A stretch of DNA of 64,000 nt from contig JALIRH010000001.1 in assembly GCA_023055505.1 (NCBI GenBank), positions 8,000,467-8,064,466 on the forward strand, given 5' to 3'. Position 1 is the first letter of the stretch; each line of letters begins with the position of its first letter. Source of the DNA: Callipepla californica brunnescens (lineage: Eukaryota > Chordata > Aves > Galliformes > Odontophoridae). Below the pieces are notes generated by a model. It was not told where the DNA came from and searched no databases. It saw only the letters and a list, made by a program, of their open reading frames with translations. The position numbers were made by a program, and so were the translations under genes. Shown here in pieces: positions 11,815 through 24,006 of the stretch.

Positions 11815-12430
11815 ACCACCTCTTCCCTTGCTAAAGGAAAGTCTCCCATTCCCCAGACCCTCTCACTAACCTCCAGGGTATGGGATTCCTGAGGGAGAGC
11901 TTTTTCACTGAAGACAGAAGCAAAGAAGGCGTTCAGTATCTCTGCCTTCTCAGCAACCCCCGTTACCAGAACACCCCCCTCACCTAGTAGGGGCCCACAT
12001 TCTCACTCGTCTTCCTTTTACTGTTAACATACTTAAAAAACACCTTTTTTACTATCCTTTATCGCTTTTGCCAGATTCAATTCCAGATGTGCTTTAGCCT
12101 TCCTCGTTTCATCCCTGCAGGCCCTGACAAGCCTTCTATATTCTTCCCAAGTGATCAGACCCTTTTTCCACATTTCATAGTCCTTCTTCTTTCCTTTGAG
12201 TTTGCTCATGAGCTCCTTGCTCATACACGCAGGTTTCCTGCCACTCTTTCGCAATTTCTTGCTCACAAGGACTCGCTGATCCTGAGCTTGGAAGAAGCGC
12301 TGTTTAAATGCTGGCCAGCTCTCACAGGCCCCTTTACATTCTAACACCCTAGCCCACAGGATAGCTCCAAGTAGGTCCCAGAAGAGATCAAAGTTGGGTC
12401 TCCTAAAGTCCAGGGTAGCAATCCTACTTT
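11815..12430 (-). mobile_element. CR1 LINE internal fragment (ORF2 between endonuclease and reverse transcriptase)
   Basis: The minus strand has an open stretch of about 105 codons (12347 to 12033). It carries the conserved CR1 ORF2 linker: ESWPAFKQ, a 'GRKPACMSKELM' block, 'ITWEEYRRLVRACRDETR' and then 'KAHLELNLAKAIKDSKKG'. Upstream sequence to about 12430 gives the preceding 'FDLFWDLLG' block in another frame. Downstream, to about 11815, it gives the 'AEILNAFFASVF'-type region at nucleotide level. Frames are broken around the open segment, so no full protein is made. Unusually for a 5'-truncated LINE, the 3' half and octamer tail are missing, which implies a later deletion. Identity as CR1 is secure; the subfamily is not assigned. 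Confidence 0.88.
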
Positions 12431-12959
12431 ACAGCAGCCAGATGTCATTGAGCTTTCTGACTGGACGCAGTGTTATTCAAAACTGATTTTTTTGTGTGTG
12501 TGTGCTCTTGGGTAGAGAGCAAGGAGAAGAAAGGTTGACAGCAGGTCAATGTGTGGTCATTCTAGTTTCAGTAAGGTTCTCGTTAGTCTCTATTCTCTAC
12601 AGGAATACTTTGGTTGGGTGTCTACACATCAAAAACTAGAATACCTTTTAACAGTCTTCATTGGATATTGTTTCATTTGGATAATCAGCCCACAATCCAC
12701 TCTAGACAATCAAGAAATAAAGGTCTTTCTTTTTATATTACCAGGATCTGCCATATTATGAATTATTTCAAATGTAAGTCCTCACTAATTTAAAAAGATT
12801 TTAATAATCAGAAGAACTGGCATTGGATCTTGCTTCCTATTCTATTATTTTGCTACTAAAAGATAAGACTAATCTCTTGTTATGTATCATACAGACATTA
12901 ACCACCAGACCAAAAAAATAGAGAAAAAAGCCATAATTCTCTAATACATCAACACTGAC
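12431..12959. other. Unique DNA between CR1 and candidate exon
   Basis: No gene or repeat is recognised apart from a short (TG)6 tract at 12493-12504. The region is AT-rich and stop-dense in most frames. Confidence 0.6.
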
Positions 12960-13133
12960 AAGGAGCTCTAGGAATGACCTTTGACGTTTCTTAGTCTTTT
13001 CCAAAGGCTTCTGGCGCATCCTTGTCAAGGTGGAGACAGCCTTAAATGTTGGTCGGTAACCCATGGGATCTTCATACAAAATGAAAGTCAGGCTCGTGAT
13101 AATTTTTCCACAAGAGTCTGTGAATGGCAGAGT
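12960..13133 (-). CDS. Candidate internal protein-coding exon, gene unknown
   Basis: Read on the minus strand, a good 3' splice site (pyrimidine tract TTTTATCTTTTCCTC, then AATAACACAG) is followed by 58 open codons. A possible 5' splice site, CTT|GTCAGT, follows with GT at 12959-12958. Both ends are phase 0 (174 bases). The peptide has a hydrophobic strand-like stretch with a tyrosine-acidic-proline turn (SLTFILYEDPMGYRP). A very basic segment (RMRQKPLEKTKKRQR) lies near the end. Codon choice looks like that of a real gene, unlike most open frames here. I do not recognise the family. An alternative donor lies at AAAG|GTCATT (+ strand about 12980), and a second acceptor, CTCTCATTGCAG, lies about 30 bases upstream. 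The frame stays open on both sides (13181 to 12837), so it could also be a chance open frame. Confidence 0.4.
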
Positions 13134-15147
13134 CTGTGTTATTGAGGAAAAGATAAAATTTAAGGCTGCAATGAGAGACAAAGCTTTGCATTTTTAAAGA
13201 CTGATTATGTCTGATCAGATAAAGGGGGCTCTTAGTATTTCACATAGTAAAATTAAAATTTTTTTGCCAAAGTTGTAGGAAAACAAACATTGGCTCTTTG
13301 TTCTCCTAGGTTACACAAAACCTGAAATGATATTGGTTGTTTTGTGGGGGCACTACATTTAACACAATCACAGTTTACTAACAATTTTCCAGTTTGCTTT
13401 CATTTTTACAAGCAGCTCTACTACACTGGGCATCCCTGCTTTGGATTATTTGTTGATTAGGTAACTGATGGACTTCTGCCAGTTCACTGGCCACCCTGGA
13501 ACTAGTAATGTTTGCTAACCCTGTGCCTTTGACTGTTTAGAACCCCTTTTGCTTTGTATTGTTTGGAAATTCAGCATGGTCTGACCTCATTCCAAATAAG
13601 CTAAAAAAAAAAGAACAAATTTGATACTTCCCTCAAGAAAATAAAATAATATAGAACAAAAGTCATCAACTAGATGTATCATTATGCAGTATGTAATAAT
13701 TACCTCAGATTGTGATATTACTATTAGGTTTTATTCTATAGTGCTTATAATCCCATTCATCTCATTACGACTGTGCTGGTGCACAATGCATTCAGCATGA
13801 AGCATAGTATAAAAGCTCTGTCATATTACTGGATGCCAAAAATTGCAGAAACAAAGATCTATTTTTGGGGATGGGGAGGAAGGAGATCAGTAATCTAATT
13901 AACATTCTGTTTGTTTTTAATAGTCACGAACACGGGGAAAAAAATGGAAATTCTTAATTGGAAATGGTTTTATTCTGCATCAAGCCAAGATGCAGAGACA
14001 CCTGGGCTGACAGAGATATTCCAGCTCAGAACATGGATCCGCTAAGACAACCTTGGTATTCTACTGTGCACGAGCTAGAAAATTGCCCTCAGACAAAGCT
14101 TTTTATCAAAGGTGTATTGATTCATCAGTGCATGCTGAATGTCTCAAGGTTTCTGTGTTACACTGTGACTGCTGCTACATCAGCAACAAAGTTCTATTAA
14201 ATCTTGTGTAAGCATTAAAAACTTCAGAACTGCTCCAGACCATTTGCATTTCACTCTTCTTTCTTATTAATAACTGATTCCTTTGAGAAATTTGAAGAGT
14301 CCAGAATATCTGTTCCATCCAATTTTTCCCTTTTCTCTTTTTTCTTTCATCTGCAAATTGCTGTCCTTGTCTTTCCTCACACCGTGCATCAGCCACTACA
14401 TCTTGCGTCTGTCTACCACGGTTCCTGCTGCCTACATGGCTCACTCCTAATTGTTCTTAGTTTCAGCAATCTCATTTCTTGCCTTGCTTCTGCCTGGCAA
14501 CAGACCCTCGCTCTAATCACCGTTGATCTAATTACTTTTTCTAGATTGGCATTGAGAGGAAATATTCGTGTCTTTAGGAGGATAGATTAACAGCACACCT
14601 CACCTCTCCTACTGCTTAAGGGGAGAACAATTAGTATCATATATAAATGGACAACTTCTGAAGTGATTAAAGTGATCTGTAAATCTGTCACACTAAGTGA
14701 ATGCTCTCAGAGGCCTTTGTTTTTTTCTGAAATGGCAAAACCACAAAAGAAAGTACTGTAGTTAGCAAAAATGATGCTGAAATTCAAGAACTGGGCACAT
14801 TTTCTATTGATGTAGCAGCTATGCATTGTTTATTTCTTCTTTTTTGGCTTGATTCTTATTTATAACACTGAAGGAGTAGAATGTCCTTCTTATGATAATT
14901 TGGAGTGGGAAAATTCAGAGGAAATCCCCAAGTAGAACAGTGATTCATTGGTGATGACTCATTTAGGATTTGTCCCCTGCAGTGGGCATTGGACCAGTAC
15001 TGGGCAGATGGCAGGGCTGCTGGTTTGTGTGGCGAAGGGCCAAGCTACAGTCCCAAATATTTCAAGCAACTAAAGAAGCCAAAGCAATTTTTTTGTAAGA
15101 ACAAGTATGTGACTATGTACCAGCGTTGTTGTCATGATTAGATATGC

Positions 15148-15169
15148 ATATATATATATATATATATAT
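15148..15169. repeat. (AT)11 microsatellite
   Basis: Eleven uninterrupted AT units follow GATATGC. Likely polymorphic in length. Confidence 0.97.
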
Positions 15170-16598
15170 TCCCCCTACTATTTTCAATTTAAAAAAATTG
15201 TATTTCTTTGCTAACGGACAAAATTATGGAGGGGTTTTCAAATGGTGTTTTGGTGTATACTGGATAAAAGCAGCCAAAAATTGATAGCTGAACCAAACAC
15301 TTAAGGTCCTTATTTGATATCTGTTTCCACTGACTACAGGAGAGATCCATGGATGAAACAGCAGCAGTTCAGTACAATAGAAAGGATCTGTATATAGAGA
15401 CTATAACAGCAAAGTATGCATCTGACAGGAACTGCATTAGGAGATGTAATCTGTGGAGAAAATATTTTTTATTTTAATCAAAAAATATCTTGTTTGTAAA
15501 TCAAACTATACATATAGTTTTGAGTGAGTTCAATAGAAATGACATACTTTCTTCCACCATTAACCTAGAAAACTCGGTTCGGTATTCACACATTTCTAGA
15601 AATAAAGCTCATTTTTCAGAAGCAAAATATCTCATGTTTTTTCCAGTGTACCAGTTCCTGGCAGATAATTTTTATACTGGTTCAACAGTGATAGAGACAC
15701 AATTTAATAGTACTCATGCCTAAAGGATACATTACACTTTTAGAGACCTGCAGTTCTGTGGTAGGAAAGTCATCATACATATGAAGTGTGAAGAAATCAT
15801 ATTTGGACTACTGAGCATGCAAATAAACAACATCAATAATCTCTGTGTCCTCTTTTTTAATCCCTTTATTTTAAAGGGTCTTTTATTCCTCTGACTCTGA
15901 TAATAATTTATATGTACATATGTATAGTCAAGGAGAATTTAAAGCCAGAAACTTGTAAGTGAATTCTTCAACTATGTTCTACCATTGTTAAAATAACAAA
16001 AGTTTGTTATGAAGCCTTGGCCAGTTCCTGCAAACCCTTTATTCTATGCTAAGCCACAGCACTTTCAAACATCAAGTTACATTTTCTGCGGTTGCTGTTA
16101 GCTTAGACAAAAGTAGCTGAAATGTGAAAGTGGGAGTTATGAGATACCAGTAAATGTCAGTGTTAGCTGCTGTGCCAACTAATTCTATCTGGAATCAGTG
16201 TTCGTCCAAGCACAGTCAGCTGATCCACATTATTGCCATGTACTAGTGGTAGGAACAGTGAGATCTTTTGAGGCAGATAGCTGAAATAGGCAAACCTTGT
16301 ATGCAGATGACCAAATAAACATTTAGACTGGGGAAGAGAGCCATATTTACACATCTGTTTGTAGGCTCTGTGCTTTTACCTGACAATTTCTAAGAAAACA
16401 AACATTTTTTGCAATAGGAATAAGAGGGTCCTTTTTGAGAACAACAAGTTCCTACCACTCTTGACATGTTACACCAAGAATCTAATTTCTGGAAGAGAAT
16501 TTATTCCATGAAGTCAGCCATGACTTCCTCTTCCATGGACATAAGGGTCCAGACTCAAGCGTCCTGCTAAATGTTGATGAGAAGATTGCCTCCAAAAG

Positions 16599-16622
16599 CA
16601 AACAAACTAACAAACAAACAAA
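16599..16622. repeat. (CAAA)n simple repeat
   Basis: A short, slightly interrupted CAAA/CTAA tetranucleotide run. Confidence 0.85.
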
Positions 16623-16835
16623 TTAGAAGGTCCTTCCTTATTCCATGCTGTTCCCAATTCTACCCACTGAGCAGCCTGTTGTTTCACTGTTGTTAAGAAT
16701 ACTTCCAGAAGAGGCCAAGGTGAATGTGCAATAGGAGTACTAAAGTTCCTTGTAATTGCTCATCATCACTTGCCTGTCCCCACAGACCATTAGAATGGGT
16801 GCAGTTATCCTTAGGGTAAGTGCAGTTCTCTTAGG

Positions 16836-16905
16836 ACAATGATCATAGAAGAGACCTTAATATTATCTTGTTGCAACCCTTTGCCATGGACAGGGAAGAT
16901 GTGCT
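16836..16905 (-). mobile_element. Probable degenerate CR1 3' end
   Basis: The plus strand reads 'ATCATAGAAGAGACCTTAATA', then 'TCTTGTTGCAACCCTTTGCC' and 'ATGGACAGGGA'. This follows the order of the reversed CR1 3' end (octamer, GGAAGGGACC, TCATCTAGT, CAACCCCCTGCCATGGGCAGGGA). Many differences make this a weak call. Confidence 0.45.
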
Positions 16906-19692
16906 GGCCTAAATTCTCTTAAATACACCAGTATAAACAGATGCTGGACTGAGATCCTTGCCTGCAACACAAAGGTTTCTTATTATATTCAGTTGTCTGC
17001 CCCTCCATGTGTCTGGTCCATCTGGTTGCAAATCAAGATGTCAGCTTTTAAGGGAAAATGAAGTCATTTCTATTTTGTGATCTTAAGAAACCTAGTGTGG
17101 AAATACTATTCCTTGCATGGCTTTAGGTAATTATTTCAAATACACTTTTAAATATTGGGAGTCATCTAATTCCTCTTCAGAGAGCTGGGTCAGGTCAGGG
17201 TCACTGCAATTTCCATTTTGAAAGTTTTTTATAATTGTGTGTCTTTTTTTTTCCTTCAGAACTAGAATGCAGTGTATAAAAATATAAAGGATTTATTGAG
17301 TTTGTTAGAAATCAGATAGATGGATAAAGAAAGAATAGTAATGGATACATGTTTGCCTTTCTATTGAAATGCCTGATTTTTTTTTTTAATGAAAGTTTTC
17401 TGTGAAATTCTGATTAAAATAAATATATTAAAGCTTTAAGTAATATACGGCCCCAAAAATTAATGTAATGAATTTGAAGAGCAGGCAAAGCCTTATTATA
17501 AAAAGGAAACTTCATTCACAATTCTAACACATCTCCAGTTTTTAAACACAATTATTTCCTCACACAGATTGTTTCTGTGGATTATTTATGTTACAGTATC
17601 CTTGTCAACCAGTTCTTAACAATGGTGGAGAACAGTGTATGTGCATTATAGAAGCAAAGGCTGAGAAGCTTGCTGTTGCTAGCTGTTTAATTCTTAAGGT
17701 ATGCTTGCAATGCAGTTCAAAGGCAAGTCTGCTGTTCACTTAGTCATAGTTAAGTCGATTTTAAATGGTCTATGTCAAGTTTAGAGAATAGCATAGATGA
17801 CCTATTAGAGACCTTGGATGAATTGCATGGTTAGATGCTATGTCCTGCACTGTTCAGAAGCCACTGTCAGTATCTTAACTGCATAGTCTAATGCGGAGGT
17901 AGATAAATTTTCCTTCCAAAAGACTGAAATAGCTTTCCAAACAACTTTTAAACATCATAAAATAGTATAAAATCTTATATTCAGAGGCCAAACATTATAT
18001 GAAGTCACAGGCTTTATTCAGTTTCCATCCTGGAAATCCCCTTCAGCTTGAAAGTTTCCTGCTTAAAAATTCCCTTCTTATTAGAAGCTAGCTCCAATGA
18101 ATATATACATGTTATAACAAATAGGAACAGATTCTCAAAAGACAGAAGCTAGAAGTGAGAAAAAAACAACACAGAAATAGTGTATACAACAGTGGTTTAA
18201 ACTCATTATCAAAGTCAAGTGCTGAATATAGGTGTTCTGAATCTCAGATTTGAGATCTGTATATTCAGGAAGGCAGTTTAATCATATCCAGAAGTAGTTT
18301 CACAAGAATGTTTTATGAATGGAGTTTGAGATAACTATCCTGAGATACAGCTTTAGTTCTTGTGCACTGAAAAGAAGCAGAAGTTATCCAGCTACTGAAC
18401 AGATACAACGTGACTGGAAAAAGTTCATCATTTCTGATCTTTAGATCAGAATATGAAGTTCTGTCTTGGCCTGCAAGAGATTTATTGGGTGTCAGAGTTA
18501 CACAGCTGTGTGACTCTGCTTGTACAGATACACAATTGTATACAAGCACGTATCCAGAGCATTTCCCAAATGCAGTGTGTTGTCTGTGGAATGTGCCTTT
18601 TATCCTGGGATTCTCAACATACTTTCAGCAGCAGATGTGTATGTGCACCTGTTTGTCTTCCTTCCCATCACTGCTTCAAAGGATCCTGTACTTTGCAAGC
18701 GACTCTTGCTGCACAGTCTGTGTCCTTGAGCAACTCCTGGTGACTGCCATGGCGAAGGTCTACTGTCTGCTGACACACATGCAGAATCACACATTTGTGA
18801 TGTTCTTATGTTTTTATTTTGCTCACTTCTTTCAGAGGAGAGCAAAAGGGTAATGTATATATTTTTTTTGTACAGACACAGACTTTGCTTCCTATGATTA
18901 ACATTTTTCTCTCATTAAAAATGCTTTTTTATATAGAACCAATAGTTTTTTGTAAAAACATGTAAATGATGAAAGTTTATTTGTAAAAAAAGAAGAAAAC
19001 CACTGGGAAAAAAATGGAATGCATTCCTTTAAACTCATTTTCACTTAAAGATGTATCATGGTTTTAAATTTAACTTACAAAAGAGTTTAAGTTAAGCAAA
19101 ACGTTTTTGAGTTATATTTAAGTCAAATGATCCATAATGAAACATTTTCAAATCTTCCTTTCGTGAAATAGTTCTAAATGGCTTTTCAGTGTCAATTTTG
19201 TGGTTGCTGGGCTTTTTAGTTTGTTTGTTTGCTTGTTTGACCATATGTCTTTTTAAGGAAATAGATTTTTAATGAGAAGCTTTAATACTGGAATCTCAAG
19301 ACCAAAAGAACAAAGTGGCTTGAGTTTATGATGGTGACCAGAAAACCCTATAGACTCCTAGCCACCTCCAGCCAGCTATACCCACCTCCACTCCCAACAG
19401 TTTTGTATTCATGCATCCCTACTCAAAAAACCCTGAACTTCTGGGCCTTCTAATGAAATGCTAATGAAATACTGTCCTGAGCTGAGGTGATGAGAAAAGA
19501 CGTTTTCACAAGTGGTTAATGTGCTGTGAACTGTCTGTAACATCAGAGGTACCTGAACAGTGAGAGAATAGAAATTTTTTGCAGAAATGGAAAACAACTG
19601 TTCATCAAGATATATTATGTCCAAATAAATGTACACCATTAAAGAATAAGTAAGTTAGCAAAAATTTATCATAGCCCTTATTCAAGGTACAC

Positions 19693-20322
19693 TTGCTAGT
19701 ATACACTCACATACACAGAGCCTGTACATATGCATATATGTGCATATCATCAGAAGCTCCTTCGCAGTTGTGCCTATCAAAATGGTGTCTGCGGTGGAAG
19801 AGAACCATCTGCTTCACTGCACTTCTATTTTTAAGATCTGCAGTATGGCAGTTTAACACATGCAATGTCACTTCAAGCCCTCCTCCCCCAGATGAACTCC
19901 AATATGTCACTGGGTTGGCCTACCAGCTTTACGTTGTCTCTGTAAACAGAAACCCTATCTTCCTGCAGTCTGAGTCAGCAGCTGTACTGGAGCAGGACCT
20001 ATTTTTAAGACTTACAGAATGTAATTTGATGTCGAAAAAGCCACAGGAGGGTATTTGCCACCTGACTCTGGAATGGACAGTGGTCCTTAAATGGGAGTTT
20101 CTGCAAGACTATCTTCACAAACATAGATTAAACACTTCTGTAGAATTTTCTTTTCCAAGGCAGGAAGAAAATGCTGTATTTCAAACTGTTTTTTCTAGGT
20201 GTTTTGACTCTGAACTTCTAAACTGCCTGCAAGATATTTTAGGACTGATGTGCAATGTGTGTATCATATTTTTATATCAGATATGCAATATGTACATCAT
20301 ATGTAGCAGTTTGGGTATTTAG
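19693..20322 (+). other. Longest open reading frame in the window (209 codons), coding status unknown
   Basis: The frame opens with ATG at 19693 and ends at TAG 20322. The conceptual product is rich in Cys, Leu and Ser, starts with a hydrophilic then Cys-rich stretch and ends hydrophobic. I can place no domain, signal peptide or repeat in it. There is no promoter or splice context to support it, and codon use does not look selected. A frame this long is uncommon by chance in AT-rich DNA, so it is recorded, but a chance frame or non-coding transcript is the more likely explanation. Confidence 0.15.
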
Positions 20323-21282
20323 ATTTAAATACCACTGAAGTTTCAAGAAAAAAAAAAGCAATTTAAATGTGACTGAAAAGCCTCTGAGGTGTAAAAAAAT
20401 AGACTGACAGGAGCATGAGCAGACCTACAGAAGCATTACGAAACAGCATGTTGACATAGAGCTGCTTGCATTCTGCATCGCATTAGAAGTTCTGCACACA
20501 TTTTTGTGCCCTCCTGCTGGCACGACTTATCTGAATTCCCTTCTAGTATTATCATTAAGCGTGCTCAAGAAACAGCCTACAGATAATGATTCTTGTTGGC
20601 ACCGTGGGAGGGCAAAGATGCTTGTGCTATGAACTGCTACAAGTATTTTCCAGTTGCAGGACATGTAATGAGTATATCTGGTGGACCCTGTTGTGTTTTG
20701 AGGGAAAAGATGAGTCACATGTTGGCTTTCACTGCAAATGCTGATGGAACAGAAAAAGAATTAATAAGACAACACAAATTTCCTGTGGCTGGTGATACAG
20801 CATTATTGACACTACTCTCTCCCTCATTCATAAGAAAAAGGCACAGGTTGATCAATATTTTTGTGTGTGCCTTTCATTGTTTGAAGGGTTAATGTCACCT
20901 ATACTAAGTAACAAGTCACTTCTCCAGACAGAAACAGCACAATATTGTGTCACAAGTTATACTGTGTAGGAGCCTAGACAAAATGGAATTAACAATGTTC
21001 TCCACATCAACAGTGCACAGCATGATCTTGTTAAAGAATTATACTGCCTCATAATCCTCAAACAAATAACATTATGCTATAATGGATTGTTTTTTACTTC
21101 CTAAGCAGAAGATGGTAGGTTTGTTTTTCCTATTAAACCTAATTTTCATTTCAGGCAGAAGATAAATGATGCACTGATGTATTTACTTATCTTTTTCTTG
21201 AAGTTTACAGCTGGGAGGAGGAAACTTAGTTTGCGAATCTGTTGGTGTAAACAAAGCTGACACTCCTGATTCATAATTTATC

Positions 21283-21299
21283 TTTTTTTTTTTTTTTTT
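21283..21299. repeat. T17 homopolymer
   Basis: Seventeen T residues after ATTTATC. It could be the reversed A-tail of a retrocopy, but no retrocopy is recognised beside it. Confidence 0.95.
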
Positions 21300-21678
21300 C
21301 TGCTGCTTTGAAACTGAGTATTGATGAGAGAAACTCTTGGTTAATCAAATACACTTGCTGTTCTTGATAGCAGAAAAGAATGAATTGTTAAACAGACCAT
21401 CTATTTCATCTTCCCTTTACAAACAGGAAAAAAAATGTTCCTAAAATAATCATAACTAAGAACTCTCATCATTTCTCCGCTGCAGCCCACTGGCAGAAAA
21501 ATTAACTGTTAAAAGGCATCCTGACCAAAACATAGTCACCTACAGTACAGAACATCTCAAAGCATGGTTTCAACTTAATTAAACATTTTATAACAATTCT
21601 TTATGATTTTTTTTCTCTCGTTTAAAGCTTCAGTTTCTGAAACAACATTTCCTATTGGAAACCAGAAACACATCGTTC

Positions 21679-21694
21679 AAAAAAAAAAAAAAAA
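21679..21694. repeat. A16 homopolymer
   Basis: Sixteen A residues followed by GAAATTAAAAAGG. Simple sequence with no attached retrocopy recognised. Confidence 0.95.
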
Positions 21695-22389
21695 GAAATT
21701 AAAAAGGAAAATTATTTAAAAAGTCAACATTTCACAAATTTTAACACATCTAAATAATGTTGATCTCCTTGAGAATAAACTTCTTATGTGTAAAATTAAA
21801 AGTCTGAAAAACATTATCCCAAACTCTTCCAAGCCCTTAGATACTTCTGGCCCCTGGGTATTAGCCACTAATAACTGCTTTACTGTATTGGATTGAGAAG
21901 GAAGTAATCTCCCTGCAAATTAAAAAGCCTTAAGGGCAAATACAAATATATAAAAGCTCATTTTACTCCTAATTTTCCTGGTTGTATTCTGTCCTATTGC
22001 CACACTCTCCAGTTTCTTTTCACCATGACACTGCTATCTGCAAAATTGAAAAGAAATCAATAACCATGTAGTATCAAGGACTTTGTCATGCTTATTTTTC
22101 TTTTTATGGTCGTTTTTTCTCTCTGGTAGCGCAGTAAAATATGACCCCCAGAAACACTGCAATTATAAGTTGCTTTGGAACAAAGCTGAATCTGAATAAA
22201 TAAATAAATTAATTGATGGTTACGTATTCCATGATGGATTCCACTTCGATATTTTTATGAATTAAAATGCGAGTACCAAGGCTGTGTCACACTGTTTCCT
22301 GTTTTTATATTTCCACCCACTTTCAAGGAAGTACTGCTGCTCATTACAATATTTTGTACCATTATTCTTTCCTGAGAAGCAATAAAGGG

Positions 22390-22412
22390 AATGTTCTGTG
22401 ACAAAGAACATT
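22390..22412. other. 8-bp inverted repeat with TGTTCT/AGAACA half sites
   Basis: AATGTTCT and AGAACATT form perfect arms around the 7-base loop GTGACAA. The arms contain steroid-receptor type half sites, but in everted order, not the usual AGAACAnnnTGTTCT order, so receptor binding is doubtful. Confidence 0.5.
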
Positions 22413-22796
22413 GTATTTCAAATAATAATGTGGTGATGGTGAATTTAGTTCTTCCTTCTAGTCTTCTGGTGAAGACTGCAAATTTTGCAGGACAATAAAA
22501 TACAGAAACATGGATGTTTTCCAGAAGGTGCGGATGACTTGTCACGAGCCAGTCCTAAGATTCCAAGAGGAGATGGGAAGTTATATAGATAATAGACACA
22601 TGTTGCTTGGGGATTCTGCTTCATATTTACTTAAACACACTTAACTTTCCCTAAACACTGGGATGGTAACAAGATATCTGGAGGAGCAGAAGTAGGGGAG
22701 GTAAAGGAGTAAAGGGCAAGACAGCTGAAAGAAAAAACACCTCAGATAAAAAGGAGAGCTATTTACAGAGTATAATAATTAACTATCACTGTAAAA

Positions 22797-22815
22797 ACAC
22801 ACACACATACACACA
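22797..22815. repeat. (AC)n microsatellite, interrupted
   Basis: About nine AC units with one AT interruption. Confidence 0.9.
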
Positions 22816-23359
22816 AAATACCCGGACTGCTCAAGGAAGCTGGAAAACACTCATTATGAAGCTAAGGATTTCTGTACTGAGAGGGAGACTCCGCTTTAAA
22901 GGGATACAGCTTACTGACAAATATGTCCCCTCTCCTACCCACTGAATTTTTTCTTTCAGGATGGGCAGTCTTGCAACTATCCTCTTCTGTCAGGCTTCCG
23001 TTTCATTTTTAAATAACTGCTCTTTATCAGAAATGCTTAGAAATGCCTGAAGGCAGGTGAAACTGAAGCCCACACAGGGCTGCATACCATCCTGATGTTC
23101 CTTCGTACTGTTCTGACTGTTTCCTAATGCTTACTGAAAGTTTAGAGCCCATAAAAAACAATGTGACTGCATTGACCTTAAACAATAAAGCAACACGTAT
23201 TTTGGCAGTCAGGCTGAGAATATGACCCAGATCTGCTTAAGATCACTGGGGCTCTGGACTGAACACATGAATCAGGCACCTCAGCATAAAGTTCACTCTA
23301 AGGTGGAATTTGCTTATAACTAGCAAATATGGAAAGCTGATCCTTCCTCAGAAAATCCC

Positions 23360-23475
23360 AGAATCATAGAACTGTAGGGGTTGGAAGGGACCTCTAGAGA
23401 TCATCTAGTCCATGCCCACTGCTGAAGCAGGATCCCTAGCCCAGGCTGCACAGGTAAGCACCTCATTTGGAGATG
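23360..23475 (-). mobile_element. CR1 LINE 3' end, short
   Basis: The plus strand reads AGAATCATAGAACTGTAGG then GGTTGGAAGGGACCTCTAG, AGATCATCTAGTCC and CCAGGCTGCACAGGTAAGCA. This is the reversed 3' end of a typical chicken-type CR1, beginning with the octamer tail. It is close to the consensus I know, so it is relatively young. It is strongly 5'-truncated: only about 115 bases are present. Confidence 0.95.
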
Positions 23476-24006
23476 CAGGAAATCATGACTGCATGTTCCT
23501 ATCACATCCTTTCTAGAGAGTAGAAAGAGGTTCTTTCAAAGAATCAGGCAGCAATTGCTCATGTAAAGATACAGCTGATGGACACAGCACTATCCTAGTG
23601 CTGAATGAGAGCACCTGAATGGACTGGGAGACTTCGAGAAGTTCTAGACAGCGAGACAAAGCAGAGCATGCCTCTGCTTTTCCTTTGCCTTTGAGATCAA
23701 CTGACACAGGCTGATCGTGCCCATATTACATACCAGTTAGCTCTGTGTTTCTCTTTGTCCCACAGAGGCCCCTAAAACCTTCAATTGAATTTTTTCTTTG
23801 GATATTTTTTTTCTTTCTCTTTTTTGCATTGGAACTCCCTGAATGAATGGTGGAGGAGTGTTGCTACCCACCAGAGTAACATCTTCATAGCATGAGACTG
23901 AGGATATGGGCAAACGTTCTTGTCTAAACTGCCTAGCAGATGAATGCCCTAAGTCAGACCTGTGCATTTCTGAGGAGTGCTGCTTGGCAAGGGTCAGCTA
24001 AGCTTT

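Larger units (their letters stand above)
13134..16835. other. Unique AT-rich DNA, no supported gene
   Basis: No gene or clear transposon is seen. Open frames at 13958-14200 and 14175-14444 overlap on opposite strands and have no domain. A pure (AT)11 tract is at 15148-15169 and an (AAAC)-rich tract is at 16599-16622. The block near 14480-14560 has TAATTA and GATTA homeodomain-type cores, but nothing decisive. Confidence 0.6.
16906..23359. other. Unique AT-rich DNA with several long open frames, no supported gene
   Basis: No recognisable gene is present, but this interval holds the two longest open frames of the window: 147 codons at 18410-18853 and 209 codons at 19693-20322. Neither has a recognisable domain. 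Homopolymer tracts lie at 21283-21299 (T17) and 21679-21694 (A16), and an (AC)n tract at 22797-22815. A 23-base hairpin-type inverted repeat is at 22390-22412. Confidence 0.55.
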
